From contig CM043005.1 in NCBI GenBank assembly GCA_023678885.1, positions 10,468,314 to 10,532,313 of the forward strand: DNA of 64,000 nucleotides. The letters run 5' to 3'. Made by a program: the position numbers and the translations under genes. The notes under the pieces were generated by a model. It was not told where the DNA came from, searched no databases, and saw only the letters and a program-made list of their open reading frames with translations. Below, piece by piece: positions 23,640-35,200 of the stretch. How positions within the stretch are numbered: the first letter of the stretch is position 1; each line of letters opens with the position of its first letter. This DNA comes from Pogostemon cablin. Lineage: Eukaryota; Streptophyta; Magnoliopsida; Lamiales; Lamiaceae.

Positions 23640-24165
23640 AAGATTGTTATGACATGGGTAAAACTACAAGACTAGTGGCTATTGCAGTGGGAGTTGTCTA
23701 TTTATCTAATGATATGAGTAGACGTTTGATTTTGTGAAATTATCTTTACGTACGTTTTCATAGAAAGAATTTGATTTCGGTTTCTATGCATTAATAGATG
23801 GATACTCCATTTCATTTAAATGACATGGTCATTATAATGAAGGATAGAGTTGTAATCTGTTATTGTATGTTGGTGAACAATTTGTATACTCTTAAATCAT
23901 GTATATTCCACAGATGCAACAAATAGTAATTAATAATGAATCTTCTAATCTTAGTAAGAGAAAGATACCTTCGGATATGAACTAAACATATATTTGGCAT
24001 CTAAGACTAGATCATTTTACTTGAGTAGGATTCAAAAGTTGATAGCCGATAGACCCTTAGGTTTATCTGAAGTGAAAACTATCTGACTTTCGAGTCTTGC
24101 TTGGGAGTAAAAATGACTAATTGCTTTTTCAAGGCAAAGGGGTGCAGAACTAAAGATATATACGT
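23640..24165 (+). pseudogene. copia protease C-terminus and GAG-pre-integrase domain, broken
   Basis: From about 23660 fragments such as VAIAVGVVYLS, YLYVRFHRKNLISVSM and LVNNLYTL follow the usual order of the plant copia region after the protease active site. At about 23995 WHLRLDH corresponds to the WHLRLGH histidine motif of the pre-integrase zinc-binding domain. The catalytic protease triplet (D-S/T-G) is not visible. Several stops interrupt the frame, for example after WHLRLDHFT. It makes no functional product. Confidence 0.75.
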
Positions 24166-24600
24166 TGGAATTAGTTCATTATGATTTATGTGGTCCTAAG
24201 ATTGTCCGGATGAGAGGTGGATATGAATATTCGTCAATCGATGATTATTCTAGATACCGATATATTTATTTGATGCACTGCACGTCTAAGTTCTTTGATT
24301 AATTCAAGAATTGCAAGGCTGGTACAGTGAAGTGTCATGGAAAATATATCAAGTAATGACGATTTAATCGTCATTACGAGTACCTCTTAGGATAGTTAGG
24401 AGCTATTAATCAGATGTTGAGATTAAATCTCAAGTGGTCTACACCGGGTATGCCCCAGCTGAATGGTGTAGTGGATAGAAGGAATAAGACTCTTATGGTA
24501 ATGATTAGATAGATGATGAATTATTTGGAATTACTTAATTCATTTTATGGATAAGCCCTAGAAACAATAATTCATTTGAATGTTTGTCTGTTTATGGGAT
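24166..24600 (+). pseudogene. copia integrase core, broken and with altered catalytic residues
   Basis: Recognisable patches are HYDLCGP (about 24178), RGGYEYS, DDYSRYRYIYLM (about 24241-24276), STPGMPQLNGVVDRRNKTL (about 24440-24495) and a degraded YALETIIHLN-like end. The first catalytic Asp (in HYDLCGP) is retained. The second, normally in SDRGGEY, reads as Asn in a degenerate NRHYEYL context near 24377. The catalytic Glu of the usual VAERRN reads Asp at 24474-24476. Stops occur in front of and between these motifs. The family normally cuts and joins element DNA to target DNA; this copy cannot. Confidence 0.88.
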
Positions 24601-25130
24601 ATGCTATAAAAATGAAGGTGATTTATTTAGTCTAAAAGATCGAAGGGTGATTGTTAACACAAACACTAGATTTTTGGAAAGAGACTGTATTAAATCATAA
24701 ACCCATGTATAAATTGTTCTAAAGGAAGTGAGAGGGAAAAACACAAAGTATAAGTACCAAGTGTACAAGAGGATATACCACAAGGTAAACTGCAACGCGT
24801 GTCACGTCTGATACATAATTGCATGTAGTGCCTTGTCATAGTGGGAGGGTTCTTCGACAACTTGTAAGATACATGTTTTGGGAAAGTCGTGAGACTTGGT
24901 CCCTCGCAAACATGAAATGGACCCACGGATACGACGAAGCACTACAAGTTAGAAATGCTAAATCCTAGCAAAGTGCAATGAATATTAAAATAGAATTGAT
25001 GGATTTTAAATTAGGTCTGGACGCTTGTTGAACCGATAAATGGCGTAAAAGCCATTGAAAGCGGGCATGCAAGAATAAAAGAGGATCATAGAATAAGGTG
25101 AAAACCTTGGAAGCAAGCTTGTTACGAAAA
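24600..25130 (+). pseudogene. copia integrase-RT linker region, broken
   Basis: The fragment VNTNTRFLE..DCIKNHKPM (about 24650-24710) matches the conserved 'STNARFLEEDYMxxHKP' stretch found downstream of the integrase core in plant copia pol. Beyond it the frame is lost in stops until TKRYTQKEF near 25115-25140. Minus-strand frames at 24604-24926 overlap this and are chance. Confidence 0.65.
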
Positions 25131-25620
25131 GGTATACTCAGAAAGAAAGAGTTCGATTATGAGAAAACCTGTTCGCCGGTAGTTATGCCTAAGTTGATCC
25201 GGACTCTTTTATTTGTTGCTACTCATATGAAATATGAGGGATAATAAATAGATGTCGAGACAGCTTTCCTGATTGGAAGTCTTAAGGGAAACATCTATGT
25301 GAAGCAACCAGAGTGATTCATTGCAAAAAGCTAAGAGCATTGTGATAGTAAGCTTAAAAGTGTCCATTCATGGACTAAAGCAAGCTTCAAGATCATGAAA
25401 CATCCGTTTTGATGAGGTAATCCAGTGACATGGATCTAATCAATGATCGGATGGGTCTTGTGTATTGAAAAGAGTGATGGAAATATGGTGGTATTTCTTG
25501 TACTATACGTAGATAGTATCTTGCTCATTGGAGACAATGAAAGAGTATTGTCGGGCGTATGGGTATGGTTGATAAAGCGGTATGAGATGAAGGACTTAAG
25601 AAGAGCAAAAATATCCTTTT
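25115..25620 (+). pseudogene. copia reverse transcriptase, broken, YVDD changed to YVDS
   Basis: Motifs in order are TKRYTQKEFDYEKTCSPVVM, IRTLLFVATHM, DVETAFLIG (25251-25277, first catalytic Asp), IYVKQPE, then GNMVVFLVLYVDSILLIGDN with the active-site box at 25506-25517. The family box is YVDD; here the last Asp codon reads AGT (Ser). Stops follow KYEG, QPE and several later positions. The usual enzyme copies element RNA into DNA; this copy lacks both an open frame and one of its metal-binding residues. Confidence 0.93.
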
Positions 25621-25689
25621 GATCACGGTAATACGGATCACAAGAAAGGATGTTATGCTTATCTCAAGTTTCATATAATGATACGATCC

Positions 25690-26440
25690 TTACTCGTTTA
25701 GCATGTGAATTTATCTAAGTGAATGTGTCTTGTGACACAAAAGTAGATAAAGAAGATGAAAGCGGTTCCTTATGCTTCGGCAAATGAGAAAGCTTAATCT
25801 TAGGAATGCTATGCATTAGATTTGATATCTGTTTTGCCGATGGCATGAACAGTGGGTATCAAGGTTACCCAAAATAAGAATGTTGAACTGTGGTAAGACA
25901 TATACTTATGTACCTGAAAAGGACTAGAAACTATATGTGGGCTTACCGAATAGATTCACTGATTCTTATGGGTTACATAGATTCAGATTTTTCAAATCAG
26001 ATAGGGACGGCAGTAAATCCACCTCAAAGGTTATGCGTTTAATTTTAGGAAGTTGAGTCATAATGTGGAGGAGTGTTATATAGAAATATATTTCAGACTC
26101 CGGACTCCATCATGGAAAGATGATAAATTGGAGCCTATGTGGCAGCCAAAGTATATGTATGATTCTAGAAACTTCAAGATGGACTTCGAAGTGTTTCTAA
26201 GTTTGCCCAAGGATATCACAATTTATATTGATGATATTGGTGCAGTTGCAAACTTGAAGGAATCACGAGCCCATAAGGAAATTAAACACATGGAGCGCGA
26301 GTACCACCTGTTACGAGAAATCATATGATAAGGGGAAGGTTGTTGTCACCTAGATTGCATCGGATGATAACCTAGTAAATCCATTTACAAGGACCTTAAG
26401 GCGAGAGCTTTTGATGATCGTGTAGTGGGAGTGGAAATCA
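25690..26440 (+). pseudogene. copia RNase H and C-terminus, mostly decayed
   Basis: A 91-codon open stretch at 26053-26328 holds ITIYIDDIGAVANLKESRA followed by HKEIKHMEREYHLLREI, which matches the end of plant copia RNase H ('DNxGAxxxxKEPRSHxxxKHIERKYHLIREI'). After a stop, the text continues as VVVT.IASDDNLVNPFTRTL, the standard polyprotein C-terminus, again with stops. Upstream (25690-26050) only weak traces remain. No start codon is meant here; the stretch is a relic of the polyprotein. Confidence 0.9.
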
Positions 26441-26470
26441 GATGTATGGCAGAAGACATGAAAGCATAGT

Positions 26471-26512
26471 CTTTTAGTATAAGTGGGAGATTGTTGGATT
26501 GTATACTAAAAG
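26471..26512 (+). repeat. 11-bp perfect inverted repeat spanning polypurine tract and 3' LTR start
   Basis: CTTTTAGTATA (26471-26481) and TATACTAAAAG (26502-26512) are exact reverse complements with 20 bases between them, which contain the polypurine tract and the first ten LTR bases. RNA or single-stranded DNA could fold into a hairpin presenting the tract in its loop. Confidence 0.85.
26481..26491 (+). other. polypurine tract
   Basis: AAGTGGGAGAT directly precedes TGTTGG of the 3' LTR. It is the standard plus-strand priming tract of plant copia elements and is intact. Confidence 0.93.
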
Positions 26513-27830
26513 TCTAGCTTTTTGTATGAACAATGTTATAACAATTAATTTGAAATGAGAATCATATGATCAAATGATTGCATCTTATAATTTATTTATA
26601 TGTTCGATGCAATAGTCCACTTACTTTATACTGTAGATAATATGTTGTGCGAGAACACGCGGAAGATCATATTATCGGTTTCCTTATAAAGTATAAACAG
26701 ATGCTCACAACCGAGATAGACGGGGACTCTCTATCGGGATGGTTGTAGTATGGTTTGGTATTAGCTTGTCTTGGCTATAGAATCACATTAGTGCACTTGT
26801 GTGTATTGAGCAGGACCGCTTGAGATCGTTCGACTTATACTGACTTATAGGAGAACTTGATCTCAGTTATTATGGAAGTTCATGCTCTTAATCCCTATAC
26901 AATAACATCGACACGTAGGGCAGTATGTATTTCTTTGATTCATCAATGGGTGAGATTTGCATGTTATTAAATCAACAAACTCGATGAGTTGGGAAGTAGT
27001 GCTGTCTCTATGGTGTGTTGTTGATTGTAGAAGGAATCCGTGTCCGTCATAGGTTGATGATGTCCCCTTGAGGAGCTCATAAGGATTATCATGTAAATCC
27101 TGCAGGTGGAATTTATTCCGGCATGATAATGAGGTTGAGTGGTACTACTCTTGGATGAGATATTAATTAATTGAGTTGTCAGTAACTTAAATTAATTAAT
27201 GGACATTGTATATCTTAAACATGGGGAGACTAACGGGCTCATAATAAGGAGCCCAAAACGTAATTTTGGGATTGGTACGGTAGTACAATAATAATATTTT
27301 AGTGGAATATATTATTATTATTGGACTAAGCTTTGGGCTAAGCTTGGATACTTAAGCCCAATGGAGGCCCAACCCAATTTCTCCTCCTGGTCCCTGCTGT
27401 AGCCCATGTATATAAGTCTCCTCAGCTTATCTGGAACCCTAATCTAATCTAATCTAACTGATTATTAACGTGTGATGAGGGTTGAGAGCAGATTGAGGAG
27501 GTCTGGTAGATCGTCGCCCACACGACGTCGAGATCCGACTTGGGACATACAGCAGAAGACCGGAAGGTCGTTTGCTATTGCAGTTCGTCATGTTACAAAA
27601 TTCATATAAAATCATACTGTTCTGCGATTTTGATGTATTATATACTGACGGAAAGCCGAGGAAGTTATCGCAATTCTCGTGGGACTGCGCAGGCTGCCTG
27701 CGAGAATCAATCTTCATCAACATACCCTGGAGAACGGTAATCATTTCTATGAATTATTGCTTCCGCTGTGATATTAGAAACGCATGGTATCCTAACGGGT
27801 CACGTTAACCAAACGATCCAAGCGCCATCA
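26492..27830 (+). repeat. 3' LTR of the copia element (1,339 bp)
   Basis: It aligns with the 5' LTR along its length. It lacks 3 bp (AAGAAGGAG to AAGGAG near 27247), 7 bp (near 27326) and 52 bp (at about 27657), all of which are present in both the 5' and solo LTRs. The deletions therefore occurred in this LTR after insertion. Its TATA box is at 27409-27416. Frames at 27454-27808 are internal to the LTR. Confidence 0.96.
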
Positions 27831-27835
27831 GCATA
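27831..27835. other. target-site duplication (right) of copia element, GCATA
   Basis: It matches 19589-19593. After it the satellite resumes with TTCTATTATGTGATTCAGG, continuing the split monomer. Confidence 0.96.
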
Positions 27836-29266
27836 TTCTATTATGTGATTCAGGTCAAGAAGTCCTTAAAATGAGCATTTTCTTTCCATTTTTATGGCCA
27901 AATTGGTAACTAGACTTGCTAATATTGTTGCATAACATGTTTTCAGAGTATATAAATGCTACAAAGCTTGCACCATAGAGTCACTAAAAACTCATAGTGA
28001 AAAACTGATGATACTCCATGAGTCAGGTCATGAACTCCTTGAAGTGAGCATTTTCTTGCCATTTTTATGGTCAAATTAGTTCTCACACATGATAATATAT
28101 TTGGAGAATATATTTTCAGAGTATCAAAATGCGAGAAAGCTTGCGCAATAGAGTCACTAAAAAGTTATAGTGCAGAGCTGATTCTACTCCGTAAGCCAGA
28201 AGTCCTTGAAGTGAGCATTTTATTTCCTTTTAATGGACAAATTAGTTATTAGTCTTGCTAATATTGTCAGATAACATGTTTTTAGAGTTTATAACTGCTA
28301 TGAAGCTTGTTCCATAGAGTCATTAAAAACTCACAGAGCAGAGCTAATTCTACTCCGTGAGCCAGGTGAAGAACTCCTTGAAGTGAGCATTTTCTTGCCA
28401 TTTTTATCGTCAAATTAGTTATTAGACATGAGAATATAGCTGGAGAACATGTCTTCAGAGAATAAAAATGCTAGGAATCTTGCACCATAGAGCCACTAAA
28501 AAGTCAAAGTGCAGAGTTGATTCTACTCCGTGAGCTGTTTTCTTGGATTTTTTACGGTCAAATTAATTATTAGACATGAGAATATTGTTGGAGAACATGT
28601 TTGCAGAGTATAAAAATTTTAGGAAGCTTGCATTATAAAGTAATTAAAAAGTTAAAGTGCATAGTTTATTCTATTTCGAGAGCCAGGTCTAGAATTATTT
28701 AAACTGAGCATTTTCTTGTCATTTAATGGTCAAATTAGTTCAAAGACATGAGAATATTGTTGGAGAACACATTTTCAGAGTATCAAAATGCTAGGAAACT
28801 TGCGCTATAGAGTCACTAAAAAGTCAAATTGTAGAGCTGATTCTACTCCATGAGCTAGAAGTCCTGAAAGTGAGCATTTTATTTCCTTTTTATGGACAAA
28901 TTAGTTATTAGACTTGCTAATATTGTGGGATAACATGTTTTTAGCGTATATAACTACTACGAAGCTAGTTCTATAGAATCATTAAAAACTCACAGCACAG
29001 AGCTGATTCTTCTTTGTGAACCATGTCAAGAACTCTTTGAAGTGAGCATTTTCTTTCCATATTTATGGTACAATTAGTTATAACACATGAGAATATAGTT
29101 GGAAAATATGATTTCTGAGTAAAAAAAGGCTATGAAGCTTGCACCATAGACCCACTAAAAAGTCAAAGTGCAGAGTCTACTCCGTGAGCCAGGTCAAGAA
29201 CTCCTTGAATTGAGCATTTCTTGCCATTTTTATGGTCAAATTAGTTATTAGGCATACGAATATAGT
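27831..29266 (-). repeat. divergent satellite between copia element and HOR core
   Basis: About eight monomers whose order and private variants parallel those at 17411-18900 (for example TCTCACACATGA(C/T)AATATATTTG at about 17661 and 28080). This marks a second copy of the older unit of about 2.18 kb. The 61-codon frame at 28067-28252 is satellite sequence, not a gene. Confidence 0.8.
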
Positions 29267-32200
29267 TGGAGAACAAGTTTAGAGTATAAAAATGATAGGA
29301 AGCTTGCAACATAGAGTCGCTAAAAAGTCAAAGTGGAGAGCTGATTCTACTCTGTGAGCAAGTCAAGAAATCCTTGAAGTGAGCATTTTCTATCAATTTT
29401 TATGGCCAAATTAGTTATCAGACTTGCTAATATTGTTGGATAAAATATTTTTAGAGTATATAATAGCTACGAAGCTTGCACCATAGAGTCACTAAAAACT
29501 CGAAGTGGTAGAGCTGATTCTACTCCGTGAGCCAGGTCAAGAACTCCTTGAAGTGAGCATTTTCTTGCCATTTTTATGGTCAAATTAGTTATTAGACATG
29601 AGAATATAGTTGGAGAACATGTTTTCAGAGTATAAAAATGCTAGGAAGCATGCACCATATTGTCACTAAAAAGTCAAAGTGCAGAGTTGATTATACTCCG
29701 TGAGCCGTTTTCATGCCATTTTTATTGTTAAATTAGTTATTAGACATGAGAATATTGTTGTAGAACATATTTGAAGAGTATAAAAATTCTAGAAGATTGC
29801 ATAATAGAGTAACTAAAAAGTCAAAGTATAGAGCTTATTCTATTCCATGAGCAAGGTCTAGAACTACTTAAAATGAGCAATTTCTTGCCATTTTTATGGT
29901 CAAATTAGTTTTCACACATGAGAATATGATTCAAAATATTTTAAGAGTATCAAAATGCTAGGAAGGTTGCGCCATATAGTCACTAAAAAGTCAAAGTGCA
30001 GAATTGATTCTACTCTGTGAGCCAGGTCAAGAACTCCTTGAAGTGAGTATTTTCTTGCCATTTTTATGGTCAAATTAGTTATTAGACATAAGAATATAGT
30101 TGGATAACATGTTTTTAGAGTATAAAAATTCTAGAAAACTTGCACCATGGAGTCCCTAAAAAGTCAAAGTGTAAGGCATATTCTATTCTGTGATCTAGGT
30201 CAAGAAGTCCTTGAAGTGAGCATTTTCTTTCCATTTTATGGCCAAATTAGTTATTAGACTTGCGAATATTGTTGGTTAACATGTTTTTAGAGTATATAAA
30301 TGCTACGACACTTACTCCATAGAGTCACTAAAAAGTCACAGTGCAGAGTTGATTCTACTCCATGAGCCAGGTCAAGAACTCCTTGAAGTGAGCATTTTTT
30401 GCAATTTTTAAGGTTAAATTAGTTATTAGACATGAGAATATAGTTGGAGAACATGTTTTCATAGTTTAAAAATGCTAGGAAGTTTGCGTCACAGAGTCAC
30501 TAAAAAGTCAAAGTGCAGAGCTGATTCCACTCCGTTAGCTGTTTTCTTGCCATTTTTATAGTCAAATTAGTTATTAGACATGAGAATGTTGATGGAAAAC
30601 ATGGTTGCAAAGTATAAAAATTCTAGAAGCTTGCATAATAGAGTAACTAAAAAGACAAAGTGCAGAGCTGATTTTATGCTGTGAGCCAGGTCTAAAAGTA
30701 CTTAAAGTGAGCAATTTCATGCCATTTTTATGGTCAAATTAGTTCTCACACATGAGAATATAGTTGGAGAAAATATTTTCAGAGTTTTAAAATGCTAGGA
30801 AGCTTACGCCATAGAGTCACCAAAAAGTCAAAGTGCATAGCTGATTCTACTCCGTGAGCCTGAAGTCCTTGAAGTGAGCATTTTATTTCCTTTTTTATGG
30901 ACAAATTAGTAATTAGTCTTGCTAATATTTTTGGATAACATATTTTTAGAGTATATAGCTGCTATGAAGCTTGTTTCATAGAGTCATTAAAAACTCACAG
31001 TGCATAGCTGATTCTACTGTGTGAACAATGTCCAGAACTCCTTAAAATGAGCATTTTCTTGCCATTTCTATGGTCAAATTAGTTATAATACATGAGAATA
31101 TAGTTGGAAAATATATTTTAAGAGTAATAAAAGGCTAGGAAGCTTGCACCATAGAGTCACTAAAAACTCAAAGTGCAGAGTTGATTCTACTCTGTGAGCT
31201 AGGTCAAGAACTCCTTGAAGTGAGCATTTTTTTTAGCATTTTTATGGTCAAATTAGTTATTAAACATGAGAATATAGTGGGGGAACATATTTTAAGAGTA
31301 ATAAAAGGCTAGGAAGCTTGCACCATAGAGTCACTAAAAACTCAAAGTGCAGAGTTGATTCTACTCTGTGAGCTAGGTCAAGAAGTCCTTGAAGTGAGCA
31401 TTTTCTATCAATTTTTATGGCCAAATTAGTTATTAGACTTGCTAATATTTTTGGATAAAATATTTTTAGAGTATATAATAGCTACAAAGCTTGCACCATA
31501 GAGTCACTAAAAACTCGAAGTGTAGAGCTGATTCTACTCCGTGAGCCAGGTCAAGAACTCCTTGAAGTGAGCATTTTCTAGCCATTTTTATGGTCAAATT
31601 ATTTATTAGACATGAGAATATAGTTGGAGAACATGTTTTCAGAGTATAAAAATGCTAGGAAGCATGCGCCATATTGTCACTAAAAAGTCAAAGAGCAGAG
31701 TTGATTCTACTCCGTGAGCCATTTTCATGCCATTTTTATAGTCAAATTAGTTATTAGACATGAGATTGTAGAACATATTTGAAGAGTATAAAAATTCTAG
31801 AAGATTGAATAATAGAGTAACTAAAAAGTCAAAGTGTAGAGCTGATTCTATTCCGTGAACAAGGTCTAGAACTACTTAAAGTGAGCAATTTCTTGCCATT
31901 TTTATGGTCAAATTAGTTCTCACACATGAGAATATGTTGGAGAAAATATTTTAAGAGTATCAAAATGCTAGGAAGCTTGCGCCATATAGTCACTAAAAAG
32001 TCAAAGTTCAGAATTGATTCTACTCCATGAGCCAAGTCAATAACTCCTTGAGGTGAGTATTTTCTCGCCATTTTTATGGTCAAATTAGTTATTAGACATA
32101 AGAATATAGTAGGAGAACATGTTTTTAGAGTATAAAAATGCTAGAAAACTTGCACCATGGAGTCGCTAAAAGGTCAAAGTGTAAGGCATATTCTATTCTG

Positions 32201-35200
32201 TGATCTAGGTTAAGAAGTCCATGAAGTGAGCATTTTCTTTCCATTTTTATGGTCAAATTAGTTATTAGACTTGCGAATATTGTAGGTTAACATGTTTTTA
32301 GAGTATATAAATGCTACGACGCTTGCTCCATAGAGTCACTAAAAAGTCACAGTGCAGAGTTGATTCTACTCCGTGATCCAGGTCAAGAACTCCTTGAAGT
32401 GAGCACTTTTTTGCAATTTTTATGGTTAAATTTGTTATCAGACATGAGAATATAGTTGGAGAACATGTTTTCATAGTTTAAAAATGCTAGGAAGTTTGCG
32501 TCATAGAGTCACTAAAAAGTCAAAGTGCAGAGTTGATTCCACTCCGTTAGCCGTTTTCTTGCCATTTTTATAGTCAAATTAGTTATTAGACATGAGAATG
32601 TTGATGGAAAACATGGTTGCACAGTATAAAAATTCTAGAAGCTTGCATAATAGAGTAACTAAAAAGACAAAGTGCAGAGCTGATTTTATGCTGTGAGCCA
32701 GGTCTAAAAGTACTTAAAGTGAGCAATTTCATGCCATTTTTATGGTCAAATTAGTTCTCACACATGAGAATATAGTTGGAGAAAATATTTTCAGAGTTTT
32801 AAAATGCTAGGAAGCTTACGCCATAGAGTCACCAAAAAGTCAAAGTGCATAGCTGATTCTACTCCGTGAGCCTGAAGTCCTTGAAGTGAGCATTTTATTT
32901 CCTTTTTTATGGACAAATTAGTAATTAGTCTTGCTAATATTTTTGGATAACATATTTTTAGAGTATATAGCTGCTATGAAGCTTGTTTCATAGAGTCATT
33001 AAAAACTCACAGTGCATAGCTGATTCTACTGTGTGAACAATGTCCAGAACTCCTTAAAATGAGCATTTTCTTGCCATTTCTATGGTCAAATTAGTTATAA
33101 TACATGAGAATATAGTTGGAAAATATATTTTAAGAGTAATAAAAGGCTAGGAAGCTTGCACCATAGAGTCACTAAAAACTCAAAGTGCAGAGTTGATTCT
33201 ACTCTGTGAGCTAGGTCAAGAACTCCTTGAAGTGAGCATTTTTTTTACCATTTTTATGGTCAAATTAGTTATTAAACATAAGAATATAGTGGGGGAACAT
33301 ATTTTTAGAATATAAAAATACTAGGAAGCTTGCACCATAGAGTCGCTAAAAAGTCAAAGTGGAGAGCTGATTCTACTCCGTGAGACAGGTCAAGAAGTCC
33401 TTGAAGTGAGCATTTTCTATCAATTTTTATGGCCAAATTAGTTATTAGACTTGCTAATATTTTTGGATAAAATATTTTTAGAGTATATAATAGCTACAAA
33501 GCTTGCACCATAGAGTCACTAAAAATTGAAGTGTAGAGCTGATTCTACTCCGTGAGCCAGGTCAAGAACTCCTTGAAGTGAGCATTTTCTAGCCATTTTT
33601 ATGGTCAAATTATTTATTAGACATGAGAATATAGTTGGAGAACATGTTTTCAGAGTATAAAAATGCTAGGAAGCATGCGCCATATTGTCACTAAAAAGTC
33701 AAAGAGCAGAGTTGATTCTACTCCGTGAGCCATTTTCATGCCATTTTTATAGTCAAATTAGTTATTAGACATGAGATTGTAGAACATATTTGAAGAGTAT
33801 AAAAATTCTAGAAGATTGAATAATAGAGTAACTAAAAAGTCAAAGTGTAGAGCTGATTCTATTCCGTGAACAAGGTCTAGAACTACTTAAAGTGAGCAAT
33901 TTCTTGCCATTTTTATGGTCAAATTAGTTCTCACACATGAGAATATGTTGGAGAAAATATTTTAAGAGTATCAAAATGCTAGGAAGCTTGCGCCATATAG
34001 TCACTAAAAAGTCAAAGTTCAGAATTGATTCTACTCCATGAGCCAAGTCAATAACTCCTTGAAGTGAGTATTTTCTCTCCATTTTTATGTTCAAATTAGT
34101 TATTAGACATAAGAATATAGTAGGAGAACATGTTTTTAGAGTATAAAAATGCTAGAAAGCTTGCACCATGGAGTCGCTAAAAGGTCAAAGTGTAAGGCAT
34201 ATTCTATTCTGTGATCTAGGTTAAGAAGTCCATGAAGTGAGCATTTTCTTTCCATTTTTATGGTCAAATTAGTTATTAGACTTGCGAATATTGTTGGTTA
34301 ACATGTTTTTAGAGTATATAAATGCTACAACGCTTGCTCCATAGAGTCACTAAAAAGTCACAGTGCAGAGTTGATTCTACTCCGTGATCCAGGTCAAGAA
34401 CTCCTTGAAGTGAGCACTTTTTTGCAATTTTTATGGTTAAATTTGTTATCAGACATGAGAATATAGTTGGAGAACATGTTTTCATAGTTTAAAAATGCTA
34501 GGAAGTTTGCGTCATAGAGTCACTGAAAAGTCAAAGTGCAGAGTTGATTCCACTCCGTTAGCCCCATTTTTATAGTCAAATTAGTTATTAGACATGAGAA
34601 TGTTGATGGAAAACATGGTTGCAAAGTATAAAAATTCTAGAAGCTTGCATAATAGAGTAACTAAAAAGACAAAGTGCAGAGCTAATTTTATGCTGTGTGC
34701 CAGGTCTAAAAGCACTTAAAGTGAGCAATTTCATGCCAATTTTATGGTCAAATTAGTTCTCACACACGAGAATATAGTTGGAGAACATATTTTCAGAGTT
34801 TTAAAATGCTAGGAAGCTTAAGCCATAGAGTCACCAAAAAGTCAAAGTGCATAGCTGATTCTACTCCGTGAGCCTGAAGTCCTTGAAGTGAGCATTTTAT
34901 TTCCTTTTTTATGGACAAATTAGTAATTAGTCTTGCTAATATTTTTGGATAACTTATTTTTAGAGTATATAGCTGCTATGAAGCTTGTTTCATAGAGTCA
35001 TTAAAAACTCACAGTGCATAGCTGATTCTACTGTGTGAACAATGTCCAGAACTCCTTAAAATGAGCATTTTCTTGCCATTTCTATGGTCAAATTAGTTAT
35101 AATACATGAGAATATAGTTGGAAAATATATTTTAAGAGTAATAAAAGGCTAGGAAGCTTGCACCATAGAGTCACTAAAAACTCAAAGTGCACAGTTGATT

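Larger units (their letters stand above)
19594..27830 (+). mobile_element. Ty1/copia LTR retrotransposon, structurally complete but coding-dead (8,237 bp)
   Basis: The element runs 5' LTR (19594-20994), primer site, long repeat-filled leader, decayed gag and pol, polypurine tract, 3' LTR (26492-27830). The pol order is protease/pre-integrase, integrase, reverse transcriptase, RNase H, which is the Ty1/copia order (integrase before RT). The 5-bp target duplication GCATA and the TG...CA ends show a normal integration event. Every pol domain carries in-frame stops or frameshifts, so this copy makes no working polyprotein. The two LTRs differ by about 2.5% substitutions by eye plus three deletions, all in the 3' LTR. 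Lineage within copia is not assigned. Confidence 0.96.

Noticed and set aside
24604..24926. Two minus-strand frames of 63 and 78 codons
   Set aside because: They are antisense to the decayed copia pol linker, whose plus-strand homology is recognisable.
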